Assembly: GCA_002794465.1 (NCBI GenBank)
Contig: MTSL01000097.1
Span: 1-51,930, forward strand
DNA from: Paramicrosporidium saccamoebae
Lineage: Eukaryota > Rozellomycota
Direction of reading: 5' to 3'
DNA: 51,930 nucleotides
The stretch's first letter is position 1. The number at the start of each line of letters is the position of its first letter. The notes beneath the pieces were generated by a model that saw nothing but the letters and a program-made list of their open reading frames with translations, was not told the DNA's origin and did no database searches. Both the position numbers and the translations under genes were made by a program. This document shows positions 1 to 9,893 of the stretch, one piece after another.

Positions 1-96
1 GTTCAGACCGTCGCCACTCTCTTCCGGAAGAAGACTTTTAATGGGTTTCACTCCGGCTGAGAAGACAAAGGGTAAAAAAAGTAACAACGCTTTCAT
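1..96 (-). CDS. Secreted protein, N-terminus only (runs off left edge)
   Basis: An open frame on the minus strand starts with ATG at 94-96 and is still open at base 1 (32 codons). The translation begins MKALLLFLPFVFSAG, a textbook signal peptide with a likely cleavage site after FSA or FSAG, followed by a charged mature start. A TATATAG box lies about 30 bp upstream of the ATG. The rest of the protein is outside the window, so no function can be given. It is a gene rather than a chance frame because signal peptide, TATA box and spacing agree. It is one of several predicted secreted proteins in this window. Confidence 0.6.
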   Translation of the reverse strand, partial: MKALLLFLPFVFSAGVKPIKSLLPEESGDGLN

Positions 97-558
97 ACTA
101 CACCCGCCAAGTTGCCCCTTCCACTATATATGCCGATATTACAAGCTGTCTGATTGAAAGATAGAATCGCAAGCGAGATGCAGTGCAACCATTGGCTACA
201 CGGGAGACAAGAGCCACCTATTTGGGGCCTAATCAGATGAAAGTTCCAGGTCCATATAATACGGTTTCTATTTCATAAATCCAGCTCTCGCTTAGCGCAT
301 ACAACAAGTAATTCCTCTATGAAAACTGAAGAGTCGCTACGAAGCAGGCCTCGCATCCTCAAATCGTGACAAAGATTAGTCGAGGGACTCGGTCATGCAA
401 AATATGACTATACTTTTAAGTATCCACTGCGCCTAGTGCGTGGATTGGAAGAATTGACATTTGTCAAGCGCGTCGTACACATACGGGGTGTATGGGCAAG
501 ATAATCTGGTATTAAGGCTTTTAGGAATTTTCATTAAAACACCATTGCCACAAACACC
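97..558. other. Divergent intergenic region, no gene seen
   Basis: This stretch separates the minus-strand secreted gene from the plus-strand ATPase gene and must hold both promoters. Apart from the TATA box at 125-131 I see no coding frame with family resemblance, no tRNA-like fold and no repeat shared with other gaps. Confidence 0.5.
125..131 (-). promoter_or_regulatory. TATA box of the left-edge secreted gene
   Basis: TATATAG read on the minus strand, 29-35 bp before the ATG at 96. The short distance implies a very short 5' UTR. Confidence 0.5.
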
Positions 559-3500
559 ATGGGAGATGAATCGGTGTGGGATGGCAAGATATCCATTGAG
601 CACCAAATAGACATTCACGTACGTGACCTGTTACAATGCAGCCCCGCTGAACACCATGAAATCCTCACCGGCCTCCAATACGTCATGGAATATCGGGTGC
701 GCGGTCGTCAACAGCGGACGCTTGACCCCACAATCTGTGATAAATTAGTACGTGCACTTCTGATATCGACGGGTACACTGACCAAGGGCGGAATATTTGT
801 GGAACGAAAACTGACGACAGATGCAGATTTTGCGTTTGTGCTGCTGGTGGATTACTGTCAAGAGGTGGAGGAGTGTGCACAGTCGTTGGTGGGAATTCGA
901 CCTGAGGAATTACGGCTACGTCTACGATTGGGGAAGCGACTGGCTCAATCTTCGGAGCAGAATGTGAAAATGGCAACAATGGCGCTGCTCCGGTCTCTCT
1001 CTCCAGAATGTGATTGGAGGGAATACTTTGCAGAGTCGGAAGTGGAGACAGTCCGGACCATTTTGGAAGGGCACAATTTCTTCACCGATGGTAATCTCAA
1101 GGAGAAGCGAAGAACGACGACTGTGACATTACATCCACCGCCCGCACTGTATTTTGATCGCAGTGCCAAGAGAGTGCTGGACATGTTCCACACAAGCATT
1201 GAGCAGGGATTAAGTACTGAAGACGTCCTGCTCATCCGACCGGACTATGGTAAAAATGAGATTCCTTTGTTTATTGAAAAGCCCATTTGGAAAATGTTCC
1301 TTTCCCAATTGACTGATGTAATGATTGTCATTTTGACAATCACTGCCATAGTCTCGGCGGCCGTCGACTTTCCCAATATCGAGTCAGCCGTTGTTTTGGG
1401 CGTGGTAGTCGTTTTGAATGTAATTATCGGCTTTTGGCAGGAACTAAAGTCCTCCCGCACCATCTCTGCGATGAAATCGCTCGAGATCCCAAAGGCAAGA
1501 GTTTGTAGGGATGGACAGGACGAGGAAATATGCGCAACAGAACTTGTCCCTGGAGATATTGTCATTTTGGCTGAGGGCGACTATGTTCCTGCGGATCTGC
1601 GACTTGTGCAATGCAGTCGACTAGAGATCAAAGAAACCATACTCACTGGAGAAAATGACGGCGTTTCCAAGTCGATAAGACCTATCCGCGAACCCACCCG
1701 AAGACTTCAATTGGTGCGGTGTGAAGGAAATGCCTTTATGGGGACAATGGTTACTCGGGGCACAGCCATTGGCGTGGTAGTAAGGACTGGGGCGGCTACT
1801 GAGATTGGCAGAATAGGCGCCGCTCTCAATGAAAACACGGAAACGAAACCATCGCCATTGCAACGCAAAATGGGCATACTTGGAAAATGTCTCGTCTTGG
1901 CGGCAGTTGTTCTATGTGCGCTCGTCTTTACTATTGGTCTGATCCAAGGAATCGATATCCCTTCCATGACCCGACTGGCCATCAGTCTCGCAGTTTCGGT
2001 TATTCCAGAGGGTCTTGTGGCCATACTGACCGTTGGAATGGCTCTGTCAGTAAGGCGTCTTACCCGACGTGGCGTTTTAGTGCGACAGATGAACGCAATT
2101 GAAACATTGGGCTGCACATCTGTGGTGGCGGCCGACAAGACGGGCACTCTGACTGAGGGTAAAATGCGTCTAGAGGAGCTGTGGATCTTGGGAGAGGATA
2201 CCACCTTGGCCATGAACACGTGCATCCTCTGCAACAATGCATCGTTGCAAGGACACGGGGAACCCACCGAAGTTGCATTGTTAGAGGGAGTGTCGTCCCG
2301 TGGATCTCAGACAGAGGAGGTGCAGGCGAGATGGAAGCGATTGATCGAGATTCCCTTTGACAGTGAAAGGAGAATGATGAGTGTATTAGTAACCGAAGGC
2401 GACAAGAGTGATGAGTTGACCCTTTATTGCAAAGGTGCAGCAGAATCAGTGTTGGAAAAGTGTCAAAAGATTCTCGTCAATGGAGAGGTCCAGAGACTTG
2501 ATCGGGTGCATCTTGCAGTGATTGAGGAAAAGGAAGACTCTTTCTCCGACCGCGGACTTCGCGTACTTGCATTGGCCATGAAATCCACAGTGGATCTCAG
2601 CGGCTTCCCCGACGCATTTGATGCAGACAGTGAGGACCTGTCCTTATTTTCGTTCATGGAGAATGAAATGGTCTTTGTGGGATTAGTGGGTCTATATGAT
2701 CCTCCGCGCGAGGACGTGGCTGAGAGCGTTGCGCAATGTCAACGCGCCGGGATCAAAGTGTGTATGATTACGGGTGACCATTTAAAGACGGCTACTGCCA
2801 TTGCCACGCAGTTGGGGATTTACAATCAGGGCCGACCCGAACTATCGCGGGTGCTAAATGGCCATGATTTGGATCTGCTCAGCGTAGAGGTCATTGCAGC
2901 CCTTCGTCCATTCCCGTCGGTTTTTGCGCGGGTTTCACCCTCCAACAAACTGTCCATAGTGCAGGCTTTGCAGAGGAGAAACGAAACGGTGGTGATGACC
3001 GGAGACGGAGTTAATGATGCTCCCGCCATCCGACAGGCCAATGTCGGCGTCGCCATGGGACGCGGTGGCACCCAAATCACCCGTGATGCTGCAGCTGTCA
3101 TTCTTCTAAACGATGACTTTACCTCCATTCTCCATGCCATCGCTGAAGGACGACAAATGTATCGAAACGTGACTCTCTTCATTGTATATCTACTGTCGTG
3201 CAATTCGGCAGAAATCTGGACGGTTCTAGGCGCCATGATTGCAGGCTGGGACGCCCCCTTTTCTCCCATGAACATTCTTTGGGCCAATGTCATTGCCGAC
3301 ATTCCGCCCTCCCTTTGTTTGGGGCTCGAACGCGATCCAATAGAAGATTTGATGACCGATGTACCCAAAGTCATTGCTCCCCGAGTAGTGGGCTCTGCCA
3401 CATGGCTGCTGATTGCGATCAATGGGGCTACGCTGAGTGCACTTACTTTGGCCATGTACGGCACTTTACCCCCGGAAATGTCTCTAATTGAGCGTCGCTC

Positions 3501-3789
3501 AGAGGCCTTTGTGGTGCTAATTGGTCTGCAACTCATCATGGCCCTCATTTCACGGTCGATTCGCAAGTCTCTTTTCCGGGCTGGAATTTTGGGCAATTTG
3601 CATCTCCTGGCTGCGGTGATTTTCTCCTTTGCGCTGCTGATTGCGGGACTGTATATACCCTTTTTGGCGGATCTGCTTGATCTGAGGCCGGTCAGTGGAA
3701 ATTGTTGGATCAAGTTTGGGGTTGCCGTGGTGGTGATGGTGATTGTAAATGAATTCTTCAAAATGCTCATCCGAAGGGCCCGGCTCTAA
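559..3789 (+). CDS. P2-type cation-transporting P-type ATPase
   Basis: A 1076-residue P-type ATPase in a single exon. The phosphorylation motif DKTGTLT lies near residue 525, the M4 motif VIPEGL about 40 residues before it, and the hinge motif TGDGVNDAP near residue 813, with four C-terminal hydrophobic helices after M5/M6. By family knowledge these enzymes pump Na+, K+ or Ca2+ with ATP. The M4-M5 region resembles P2 pumps, perhaps the fungal P2D (ENA) group, but the ion cannot be read safely. The actuator loop reads LTGEN near residue 362 where most relatives have TGES. About 230 residues precede the first membrane pair, longer than usual and without a recognised domain. The stop codon lies 11 bp from the convergent THOC5 stop. 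Confidence 0.9.
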   Translation: MGDESVWDGKISIEHQIDIHVRDLLQCSPAEHHEILTGLQYVMEYRVRGRQQRTLDPTICDKLVRALLISTGTLTKGGIFVERKLTTDADFAFVLLVDYCQEVEECAQSLVGIRPEELRLRLRLGKRLAQSSEQNVKMATMALLRSLSPECDWREYFAESEVETVRTILEGHNFFTDGNLKEKRRTTTVTLHPPPALYFDRSAKRVLDMFHTSIEQGLSTEDVLLIRPDYGKNEIPLFIEKPIWKMFLSQLTDVMIVILTITAIVSAAVDFPNIESAVVLGVVVVLNVIIGFWQELKSSRTISAMKSLEIPKARVCRDGQDEEICATELVPGDIVILAEGDYVPADLRLVQCSRLEIKETILTGENDGVSKSIRPIREPTRRLQLVRCEGNAFMGTMVTRGTAIGVVVRTGAATEIGRIGAALNENTETKPSPLQRKMGILGKCLVLAAVVLCALVFTIGLIQGIDIPSMTRLAISLAVSVIPEGLVAILTVGMALSVRRLTRRGVLVRQMNAIETLGCTSVVAADKTGTLTEGKMRLEELWILGEDTTLAMNTCILCNNASLQGHGEPTEVALLEGVSSRGSQTEEVQARWKRLIEIPFDSERRMMSVLVTEGDKSDELTLYCKGAAESVLEKCQKILVNGEVQRLDRVHLAVIEEKEDSFSDRGLRVLALAMKSTVDLSGFPDAFDADSEDLSLFSFMENEMVFVGLVGLYDPPREDVAESVAQCQRAGIKVCMITGDHLKTATAIATQLGIYNQGRPELSRVLNGHDLDLLSVEVIAALRPFPSVFARVSPSNKLSIVQALQRRNETVVMTGDGVNDAPAIRQANVGVAMGRGGTQITRDAAAVILLNDDFTSILHAIAEGRQMYRNVTLFIVYLLSCNSAEIWTVLGAMIAGWDAPFSPMNILWANVIADIPPSLCLGLERDPIEDLMTDVPKVIAPRVVGSATWLLIAINGATLSALTLAMYGTLPPEMSLIERRSEAFVVLIGLQLIMALISRSIRKSLFRAGILGNLHLLAAVIFSFALLIAGLYIPFLADLLDLRPVSGNCWIKFGVAVVVMVIVNEFFKMLIRRARL

Positions 3790-3800
3790 TCCATAAATGT

Positions 3801-4985
3801 TTATATTTCGTCAACTTGCATGGTATTATTGAGACGTGTCTCGATGGCAGAAAAGAGAAGATCCAGCACTTTGTGCGGATCACCAAAAGAAGTGTCTGTC
3901 ACTAGTCCACATAGCGATTGTAGCCACCGGAAGGGCACATGGCCCGCCTCCCCCGCTACAATCGATTCGTGGGGGGTGGTGAGTAGTAGAATTGGATCCA
4001 GCGGCAAGGACAACAGAATGGATTCCGATTCTTGTCGGCCCAGGTCGCGTTCTGATAATTCCAATTTTATCACCATCAGCGAGTCTGTGGCATCCGGGTC
4101 GTTGTGATAAAAGTACAACCGTGCTGTACCTTCAGTGAGGGCGAGTTCTGCCAGAATATATGCATGGGCAAATCGTCGATTGACTTTTCGGACATTTGTG
4201 GCAAAACGTCCATGAGTCCGAGCGGGCGCTCCCTCAGCAGGGCTCCTCGTAAGTGAGGAATCGTCATCCAAATGCTCCTCTCCTCCCTCTTCCTCCTCCT
4301 CCTCCCCCGCCTCTAGCTCCTCAAACCGCCACACCTGCAAATCATTCCTCGTCTCCATCACTCCCACTAGCTCTGCCCCCAGTCTATTCAGAGGTGACTC
4401 GCGCTCAACTATCCGTTCCGCCACAAAGAACTTGCCATGTGTGTTAAGGAACGGCTCCGCTGCCTTGATTATATTCTCCAATTGGTCGCGAAGCTTTTCC
4501 AGTTCCTTGCGTTTGAGGACGAGACGGCTACGTGACAGTTCAAGCGAGTCCTGCTTGGATTTAAGATTTTCTGAAAGCCGTTTGCGCGTCTCGAGCTCAA
4601 CCTGGAGACGGTGTAGCGTTAAATCGTGTTCATTGAGGTCCATGGCCGCAGGGTCGTCCTCCATGGAAATGGTCAGGTAGAGGGAATCATGCAATCTAGT
4701 ATCTTCAATGGTAGCCTCTAAATGCCGCTTTTCATAAAGCAGGTTTTGTCTAGACAGTTCGGCGCGGTCAAGGGCATTCTTGGCACTCTGCAGCACCTTT
4801 TTTCTCCCCCTCACCAGCAGCGACATGGCACGGTTTGCCTCGCGCAGCTCCAGAAGTGTCATGTTCAGACGTTTCTTTGCACTCACATCGTCCAAGCCAT
4901 CCACTTTCACCGCTCTGAGCTCGCTCAATGCCACCCTAAAACGCGTTGCAACGGCCTCAGAAGATTCATGCATTTCGTCAGCCAA
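3801..4985 (-). CDS. THOC5: THO complex subunit 5 homologue
   Basis: A 394-residue protein, mostly coiled coil. The stretch around LLYEKRHL and the later LETRKRL...KELEKLRDQLENI block match the order and spacing of the conserved THOC5/FMIP coiled coil, in which the human protein has NLLYEVMHL and LEQRKRL. An acidic run (EEEEEEGGEE) separates the coiled coil from a C-terminal half with an ARLYFYHND beta-rich segment like the human LTFYY region. THO couples transcription to mRNA export in the nucleus. The start codon is the only in-frame ATG near the 5' end. It is divergent from 14-3-3 and convergent with the ATPase. Identity rests on recalled family sequence. Confidence 0.7.
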   Translation of the reverse strand: MADEMHESSEAVATRFRVALSELRAVKVDGLDDVSAKKRLNMTLLELREANRAMSLLVRGRKKVLQSAKNALDRAELSRQNLLYEKRHLEATIEDTRLHDSLYLTISMEDDPAAMDLNEHDLTLHRLQVELETRKRLSENLKSKQDSLELSRSRLVLKRKELEKLRDQLENIIKAAEPFLNTHGKFFVAERIVERESPLNRLGAELVGVMETRNDLQVWRFEELEAGEEEEEEGGEEHLDDDSSLTRSPAEGAPARTHGRFATNVRKVNRRFAHAYILAELALTEGTARLYFYHNDPDATDSLMVIKLELSERDLGRQESESILLSLPLDPILLLTTPHESIVAGEAGHVPFRWLQSLCGLVTDTSFGDPHKVLDLLFSAIETRLNNTMQVDEI

Positions 4986-5167
4986 TCAGGATGGAGGACA
5001 GAACGAAATTCGATTGGCGCCAAAATCCCCGGCCACTTGCCTTTTATATTCAGCCCCGCACGGTAATTAGCGACGTCGGTCGGTGCAAGTAGTGACACTA
5101 ATCACATATTATCGGTAAGAACCCATCCATCCTGCCGTCTCATCCTACAGTCTCTTAAAACTGAATA

Positions 5168-5963
5168 ATGAGCAACCAGAACCGCGAATCGCTGCTATTC
5201 CTCGCCAAGCTTGCGGAGCAGTCGGAACGCTTTCCAGGTGCGCCGTGTACAATGGTGTTTTGATGACGTAGACATGATGGAATATATGAAGCAGGTTGCC
5301 ATCCAGTCGGGGGAGCTGACTGTGGATGAGCGCAACATGTTTTCAGTGGCGTACAAGAATGTTATTGGGGGCCATCGGGCCAGCTGGCGCATCATTTCGT
5401 CGCTGGAACAGAAGGAAGAGACAAAGGGCAATATGGGACATTTGACATGCATTAAGGAATACCACAGCAAGATTGAGAAGGAGTTGGAGGACATTTGCAA
5501 TGATGTGCTGAACATTTTGACGGACAGTCTGCTCCCCAAGGCCACCACGGGCGAGTCAAAGGTATTCTATTACAAAATGCGAGGCGATTACTTCCGCTAC
5601 CTGGCAGAATTCCTGGTCAACGAACGCCGCAAGGAGGTGGCAGACAAATCCCTCGAGTCGTACCAGGCAGCCACGGAGATTGCTTCGAAAGACCTACCGA
5701 CGACCCATCCATTGCGTCTAGGCTTGGCACTCAACTTTTCAGTATTCTACTTTGAAATTATGAGTGTGCCGGAGAAGGCATGCCAGCTGGCGAAGCAAGC
5801 ATTTGACGATGCTATTGCACAGCTCGACTCGTTAAGCGAGGAGAGCTACAAGGACAGTACGCTGATTATGCAATTGCTGCGGGACAATCTGACCCTGTGG
5901 ACGAGCGATATGGATGATAGCGCAGCGGCTGAGAAGGCAGCAGCGGCTGAAGTGCCGCAGTAA
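5168..5963 (+). CDS. 14-3-3 phosphoserine-binding protein
   Basis: Two exons, 5168-5237 and 5272-5963, flank a 34-nt GT-AG intron (5238-5271). The joined frame reads [11 protein letters not shown] then [10 protein letters not shown], exactly the conserved first helix pair of 14-3-3 proteins, which confirms the splice. The 253-residue product continues with LSVAYKN-type (here [10 protein letters not shown]) and DNLTLW signatures near the C-terminus and a short Ala/Glu-rich tail, the usual length and layout. It forms dimers that bind phosphorylated client proteins in the cytosol. It is divergent from THOC5, with 182 bp between start codons and a TTTATATT box in that gap (5043-5050). Confidence 0.95.
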
Positions 5964-6212
5964 TGCCACATAACCTGGCATGGCATGATTTGGCGTGGCT
6001 TGAATCGAATGTCGGATATCGGATCGATTGATAATTACGTAATAACTAACTGTTAATGAAATGTGGAATAAAATGACATGGTCAGAAAGCAGAGTTCCAG
6101 ATCGGGGGATGATTATTAAGGAGAGGATTTTTTGTCCAATATGACAACACATTCAACGTGATAGATTGGGGTTTTAATGCGACAGCACTTGGACTGAGAT
6201 TGGTCAAAATGT

Positions 6213-7226
6213 TTATTTGGTGCGCAGGGTGACACTGGAGATGAGGTCATTGAATGACTGCGACGTCACATCAGAGGGTAGGAAGGAGAGGGCGTGCATG
6301 GACTTTGATAGCAGATCTTCGGCGAGTTCTTGGGTTCGGGCCACTCCATTGCTTTCAAGAACCATTTCAATGACCTTTTCATGGTCATTGTTTTGAGAAA
6401 ATCCCCGACCCACATAATCTCTAATCACTGGAAACTCTTCCATGGCAAAGAGGACGGGGGCAGTAACGATGCCGTTCCGCAGATCGGCGCCAACAGGCTT
6501 ACCCAACTCGGTATGGGTGGAGGTATAGTCGAGCTTATCGTCAACGATCTGAAATGCCAATCCCAAATGCCTACCGAACTGATAGCACGCCTCTTGGACG
6601 GTCTCGTTATGACCCCCCAGGATGGCTACAGCCTTGCAACTCTTGGCAATTAGCGAGGCCGTCTTGAGATAGCTCTTCCGCAGATACACTTCTATGGAGA
6701 GCTTCTCCTCCACAGTCGCCTTCATCTGCAACATTTCCCCCTCCACCAAATCCTTAATCACCGTGGCCAGCAGAATGATAACCCGCAGATCGCCCAACTC
6801 TGCCAACGCCACTGACGCCTGCGCCAGTAAATAATCACCCGACAGCACTGCTGATTTGCTGCCGAATTTTACATTGGCTGTGGCCTTTCCCCGACGCAGC
6901 TCTGCATCATCCACCACATCATCGTGCAATAAGGAGGCTGCGTGGATCATTTCCACAATTTCTGCAAGATGATTATGGGCTGAGAGTGGCCCGGCAGGAT
7001 GCAGTGCTTGGGCCAACTGTAGCACAATGGCTGGACGAAGCAGCTTCCCCCCTTCCAAGTAGTAATGGTTCGCAGCAGTCAGAGAAGGCGACGAGGTGAC
7101 AACACGGGCGCGTATTCGCTCCGACAGGTCTGGACGAACGGCCGAATTGTACAACCGACAGCCGGCTGAGCTGTATAACCGGTGGACAGCTGAAATGTGC
7201 AGCCGATGGACAATTCGGCAGTACAT
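6213..7226 (-). CDS. COQ1: Mitochondrial long-chain polyprenyl-diphosphate synthase
   Basis: A 337-residue trans-prenyltransferase with both aspartate-rich motifs: LLHDDVVDDAELRRGK (FARM) and QIVDDKLDYT (SARM), plus GGKLLRP at the domain start. It builds the polyprenyl tail of ubiquinone from isopentenyl diphosphate in the mitochondrion. The first about 45 residues are basic, free of acidic residues and rich in Arg/Ser/Ala, as expected of a mitochondrial presequence. They contain a threefold R-L-x-x-S-A repeat. The stop codon TAA lies inside AAATAAAC, so the poly(A) hexamer overlaps it. The start ATG is only 29 bp from the divergent start of the next gene. Confidence 0.9.
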   Translation of the reverse strand: MYCRIVHRLHISAVHRLYSSAGCRLYNSAVRPDLSERIRARVVTSSPSLTAANHYYLEGGKLLRPAIVLQLAQALHPAGPLSAHNHLAEIVEMIHAASLLHDDVVDDAELRRGKATANVKFGSKSAVLSGDYLLAQASVALAELGDLRVIILLATVIKDLVEGEMLQMKATVEEKLSIEVYLRKSYLKTASLIAKSCKAVAILGGHNETVQEACYQFGRHLGLAFQIVDDKLDYTSTHTELGKPVGADLRNGIVTAPVLFAMEEFPVIRDYVGRGFSQNNDHEKVIEMVLESNGVARTQELAEDLLSKSMHALSFLPSDVTSQSFNDLISSVTLRTK

Positions 7227-7255
7227 TAGAAGTGTCCCCTAATACCCATGCATCG

Positions 7256-7818
7256 ATGACAGTCACTTCCATCATTGGTGGCACCGAGCGGTATGATACA
7301 ATGGGGGTGATAAATGTATAGGGCTCGATGGGCATTGCTTATGGAACGTCTGAGTGACCGAGACGTCACTACCGTGTTGTGCAATACCGACCAGCGCATC
7401 CTTGACATTATTCCCTATCTCAACGAACCGCCGTTTCAGCTCGACTTTTTACGACGAATCTTTTTAGAAGAGTATTTTAATAGCCAAGGCCTTAATGGGA
7501 TGTAGAGAGTTGGTCACTGCAGAGGAAGTGTATCAATCTCCCGTTCAACTGATAATCGTTCTGAATCGCCCCTCGCAAATACTCCAGCCGCATGAAATTC
7601 CACGCTATCTAGCCTTTCTCTTAATGGCGTGCAAGCCCAAGGGGAGCGAAATATTCATTCTGGAGGACCGTGATCCCCAAGTCCTGTCAGTACTGCAGTA
7701 CTATTCGGACCGTTTTTTTCTCCAGGGCTTTGATCCCGACTATGCCCTCTGTGATGAGGATGGTGCGGTGCAATTAAAATTTATTGTCAACACAAGGGGA
7801 AAACTCATTGTTACATGA
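7256..7818 (+). CDS. Unrecognised 165-aa protein, three exons
   Basis: Exons 7256-7290, 7322-7471 and 7506-7818 join over introns of 31 nt (7291-7321) and 34 nt (7472-7505), both GT...TGTAG/TATAG. The joined frame has no stop for 165 codons and begins MTVTSIIGGTERARW. The protein is mostly alpha-helical with hydrophobic blocks (RYLAFLLMACKPKG, FFLQGFDPDY) and no signal peptide or membrane anchor. I do not recognise the family. An armadillo-like or regulatory subunit fold is possible but unsupported. The start codon lies 29 bp from that of COQ1 on the other strand, which suggests a shared bidirectional promoter. An in-frame ATG inside intron 1 (7314) is a less likely start. Confidence 0.6.
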
Positions 7819-8024
7819 ACATGTCGAGACTGCAACTCTTGGTTGACGATCAAATACTTTGTGATGATCGTGTACTCTGTGCAACCGTGCAGTCTCAGGT
7901 TGACAGTAGCGCAGTCCCTCTGCGCTAATCATGATGAAACTTACTACAATAGTTATAGGGTGGAGTGAATAAAGACTGATGGTCAAACACCTTATCCCAT
8001 CCCTTTGGCCGGGGTCTCATAGAA

Positions 8025-9614
8025 ATGACAGTGGAGGATATCATAGACTTTTCCTCCTTTGAACTAGATGCTCGACTTACACGGATCCTCCTCAGAAACA
8101 ACATTACCAAACCCACTCTGATACAGGAAAAGGCGATCCCACTTGCACTCGCGGGCAAGGATCTTCTTGCCAAGGCCAAAACGGGCTCTGGAAAGACTCT
8201 CGCCTATCTATTGCCCATCCTCCAGCGCTTGTTGACAGTGTCAAAAGCAGGAGTGAGGACCTTGATATTGGTACCAACAAAGGAACTGGCACGACAAGTG
8301 GCCGAGACGACTACCAGCTATTTGCACTATGCGCCCAAGGAACTATGTTGTCTGAACTTGGCCGGCGAGGAGTCGTTGCAGTTGCAAAAGTCAATGTTGG
8401 CTGTGCATCCATCGGTTCTCATCAGTACACCCAGTCGACTCCTTCCCCATCTCGACTCCAAGGCGCTACTCCTCGACTCGCTCGACTTTTTCGTGGTTGA
8501 TGAAGCCGACTTGGTACTGTCCTTTGGATACACCCAGGACCTGGAACGCATCGTGCAAGAATTTCTCCCTAAAACTGTGCAGACCTTTTTGATGAGTGCA
8601 ACGCTGACCGGTGAAATGGAAAAGTTAAAGTCTCTGGTGATGCGTAACCCGGTGATCCTAAAACTACAGGAGGCCGAGGAAGAGGACCAGAATTTGCTAC
8701 AACAGTATGTTATTCGATGCGAACAGGAGGACAAGTTTATCCTCATGTATGTCGTGCTCAAGCTGAAGCTTCTTAAAGGCAAACTGCTCGTCTTTGCCAA
8801 CGACGTGGAGCGCTGTTTCCGGCTGAAGCTGTTCCTGGAGCAGTTTGGCATCAAGACGTGTCTGCTGAATCCCGAGCTGCCTTTGCAGTCACGACATCAC
8901 ATTGTCGACGAGTTTAACCGTGGCGTTTACGATATTATTATTGCCAGTGACACTGAGAGCAGTGCAGTTGTTCCCAAAAAGGGAAAGAAGCATGGAAAGA
9001 CGGATAAGGAAGGTGGTGTTGCCAGAGGAGTGGATTTCCGACATGTCGATGTTGTTGTCAACTTTGACCTCCCACAGCGTGTGGATTCGTATGTTCATCG
9101 GGTGGGTCGCACTGCCCGCGGCGGTAATACCGGGACAGCACTTTCGTTTGTCTCGTCGACCTGTGATGAGACAATCCTGCGAGCTATTGGCGCAGACCAA
9201 GAACAGCGAGGCAGTCAGATTATACCGCACGAGTTTGATCTGAAACAGATTGATGGCTTCCGTTATCGCTGCAGCGACGCACTACGGGCTGTCACTAAGG
9301 TTGCCATCCACACTGCTCGTCTGCAGGCTGCAAAGGACGAGATTGTAAAGTCGGAGAAGCTAAAGACATTTTTCGAGGAGCGGCCTAAGGATCTGGGACT
9401 GCTACGACACGACAACAGCTCGGGCGTGATCAAGGCCAGACCGCATCTCAAGCACGTCCCGGAATATTTGCTCGCCTCTGAAGATGCCGACAAGAGGGCC
9501 AAGCTTGATCCTCTACCCCAAGCCGAACGTAATCCCAAACAGCAAAAATCAAGAAGAGGAAAATCGTTTATCAAGAAGAGACGCGATCCCCTCAAATCTA
9601 TAAAGAAGAAATAG
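8025..9614 (+). CDS. DBP9: DEAD-box RNA helicase, DBP9/DDX56 type
   Basis: A 529-residue single-exon protein. It has the Q motif ahead of AKTGSGKT (motif I), PTKEL (Ia), STPSR (Ib), VDEADL (II, DEAD), SATL (III) and HRVGRTARG (VI). The Dbp9-specific features are the DEADLVLSFGY context, the Lys/Gly-rich insertion (KKGKKHGKTDKEGG) just before GVDF in the C-terminal RecA domain, and a basic C-terminal tail ending in KKRRDPLK. Dbp9 acts in early 60S ribosomal subunit assembly in the nucleolus. Confidence 0.92.
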   Translation: MTVEDIIDFSSFELDARLTRILLRNNITKPTLIQEKAIPLALAGKDLLAKAKTGSGKTLAYLLPILQRLLTVSKAGVRTLILVPTKELARQVAETTTSYLHYAPKELCCLNLAGEESLQLQKSMLAVHPSVLISTPSRLLPHLDSKALLLDSLDFFVVDEADLVLSFGYTQDLERIVQEFLPKTVQTFLMSATLTGEMEKLKSLVMRNPVILKLQEAEEEDQNLLQQYVIRCEQEDKFILMYVVLKLKLLKGKLLVFANDVERCFRLKLFLEQFGIKTCLLNPELPLQSRHHIVDEFNRGVYDIIIASDTESSAVVPKKGKKHGKTDKEGGVARGVDFRHVDVVVNFDLPQRVDSYVHRVGRTARGGNTGTALSFVSSTCDETILRAIGADQEQRGSQIIPHEFDLKQIDGFRYRCSDALRAVTKVAIHTARLQAAKDEIVKSEKLKTFFEERPKDLGLLRHDNSSGVIKARPHLKHVPEYLLASEDADKRAKLDPLPQAERNPKQQKSRRGKSFIKKRRDPLKSIKKK

Positions 9615-9794
9615 ACTGCAGAATGAGAGAGAGTATATAACGGATCAATTATAAACAATCTGTTGATAAACAAAAAGTGTGAGATAGGGGCCCAGGATTC
9701 CAACAGTGTCTGTTGATGCTTAAATTAGTTTTACTAAAGCATTTGGCGTTTTTTAGGCCGCCATTCTTAAGAAGGGATAGTGGAGTTGTAGGGT

Positions 9795-9828
9795 CGTGGG
9801 ATTGTGGGATCGTGGGATTGTGGGATCG
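9795..9828. repeat. 8-bp tandem repeat GTGGGATY
   Basis: About four imperfect units of GTGGGATT or GTGGGATC lead straight into the dispersed-repeat copy that starts with GATCGCTATCC. Confidence 0.7.
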
Positions 9829-9893
9829 CTATCCGGATGTGGATCAAACTATTCAATAACAAGCGGATTCTCTTCAGCAGAGCCCTTATTTAA
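9822..9893 (+). repeat. Dispersed repeat, copy A
   Basis: It shares the blocks ATCGCTATCCGG, AAGCGGATNCT, TTCAGC and CTTATTT with copies at 19735, 22252 and 26650. Alignment was by eye. The consensus is about 65-70 bp and non-coding. Confidence 0.6.

Noticed and set aside
1707-2267. 186-codon minus-strand frame opposite the ATPase A and P domains
   Set aside because: A shadow of conserved coding sequence with no start context.
2826-3770. 314-codon antisense frame opposite the P-type ATPase
   Set aside because: It overlaps the conserved ATPase motifs in full and has a low-complexity translation with no domain.
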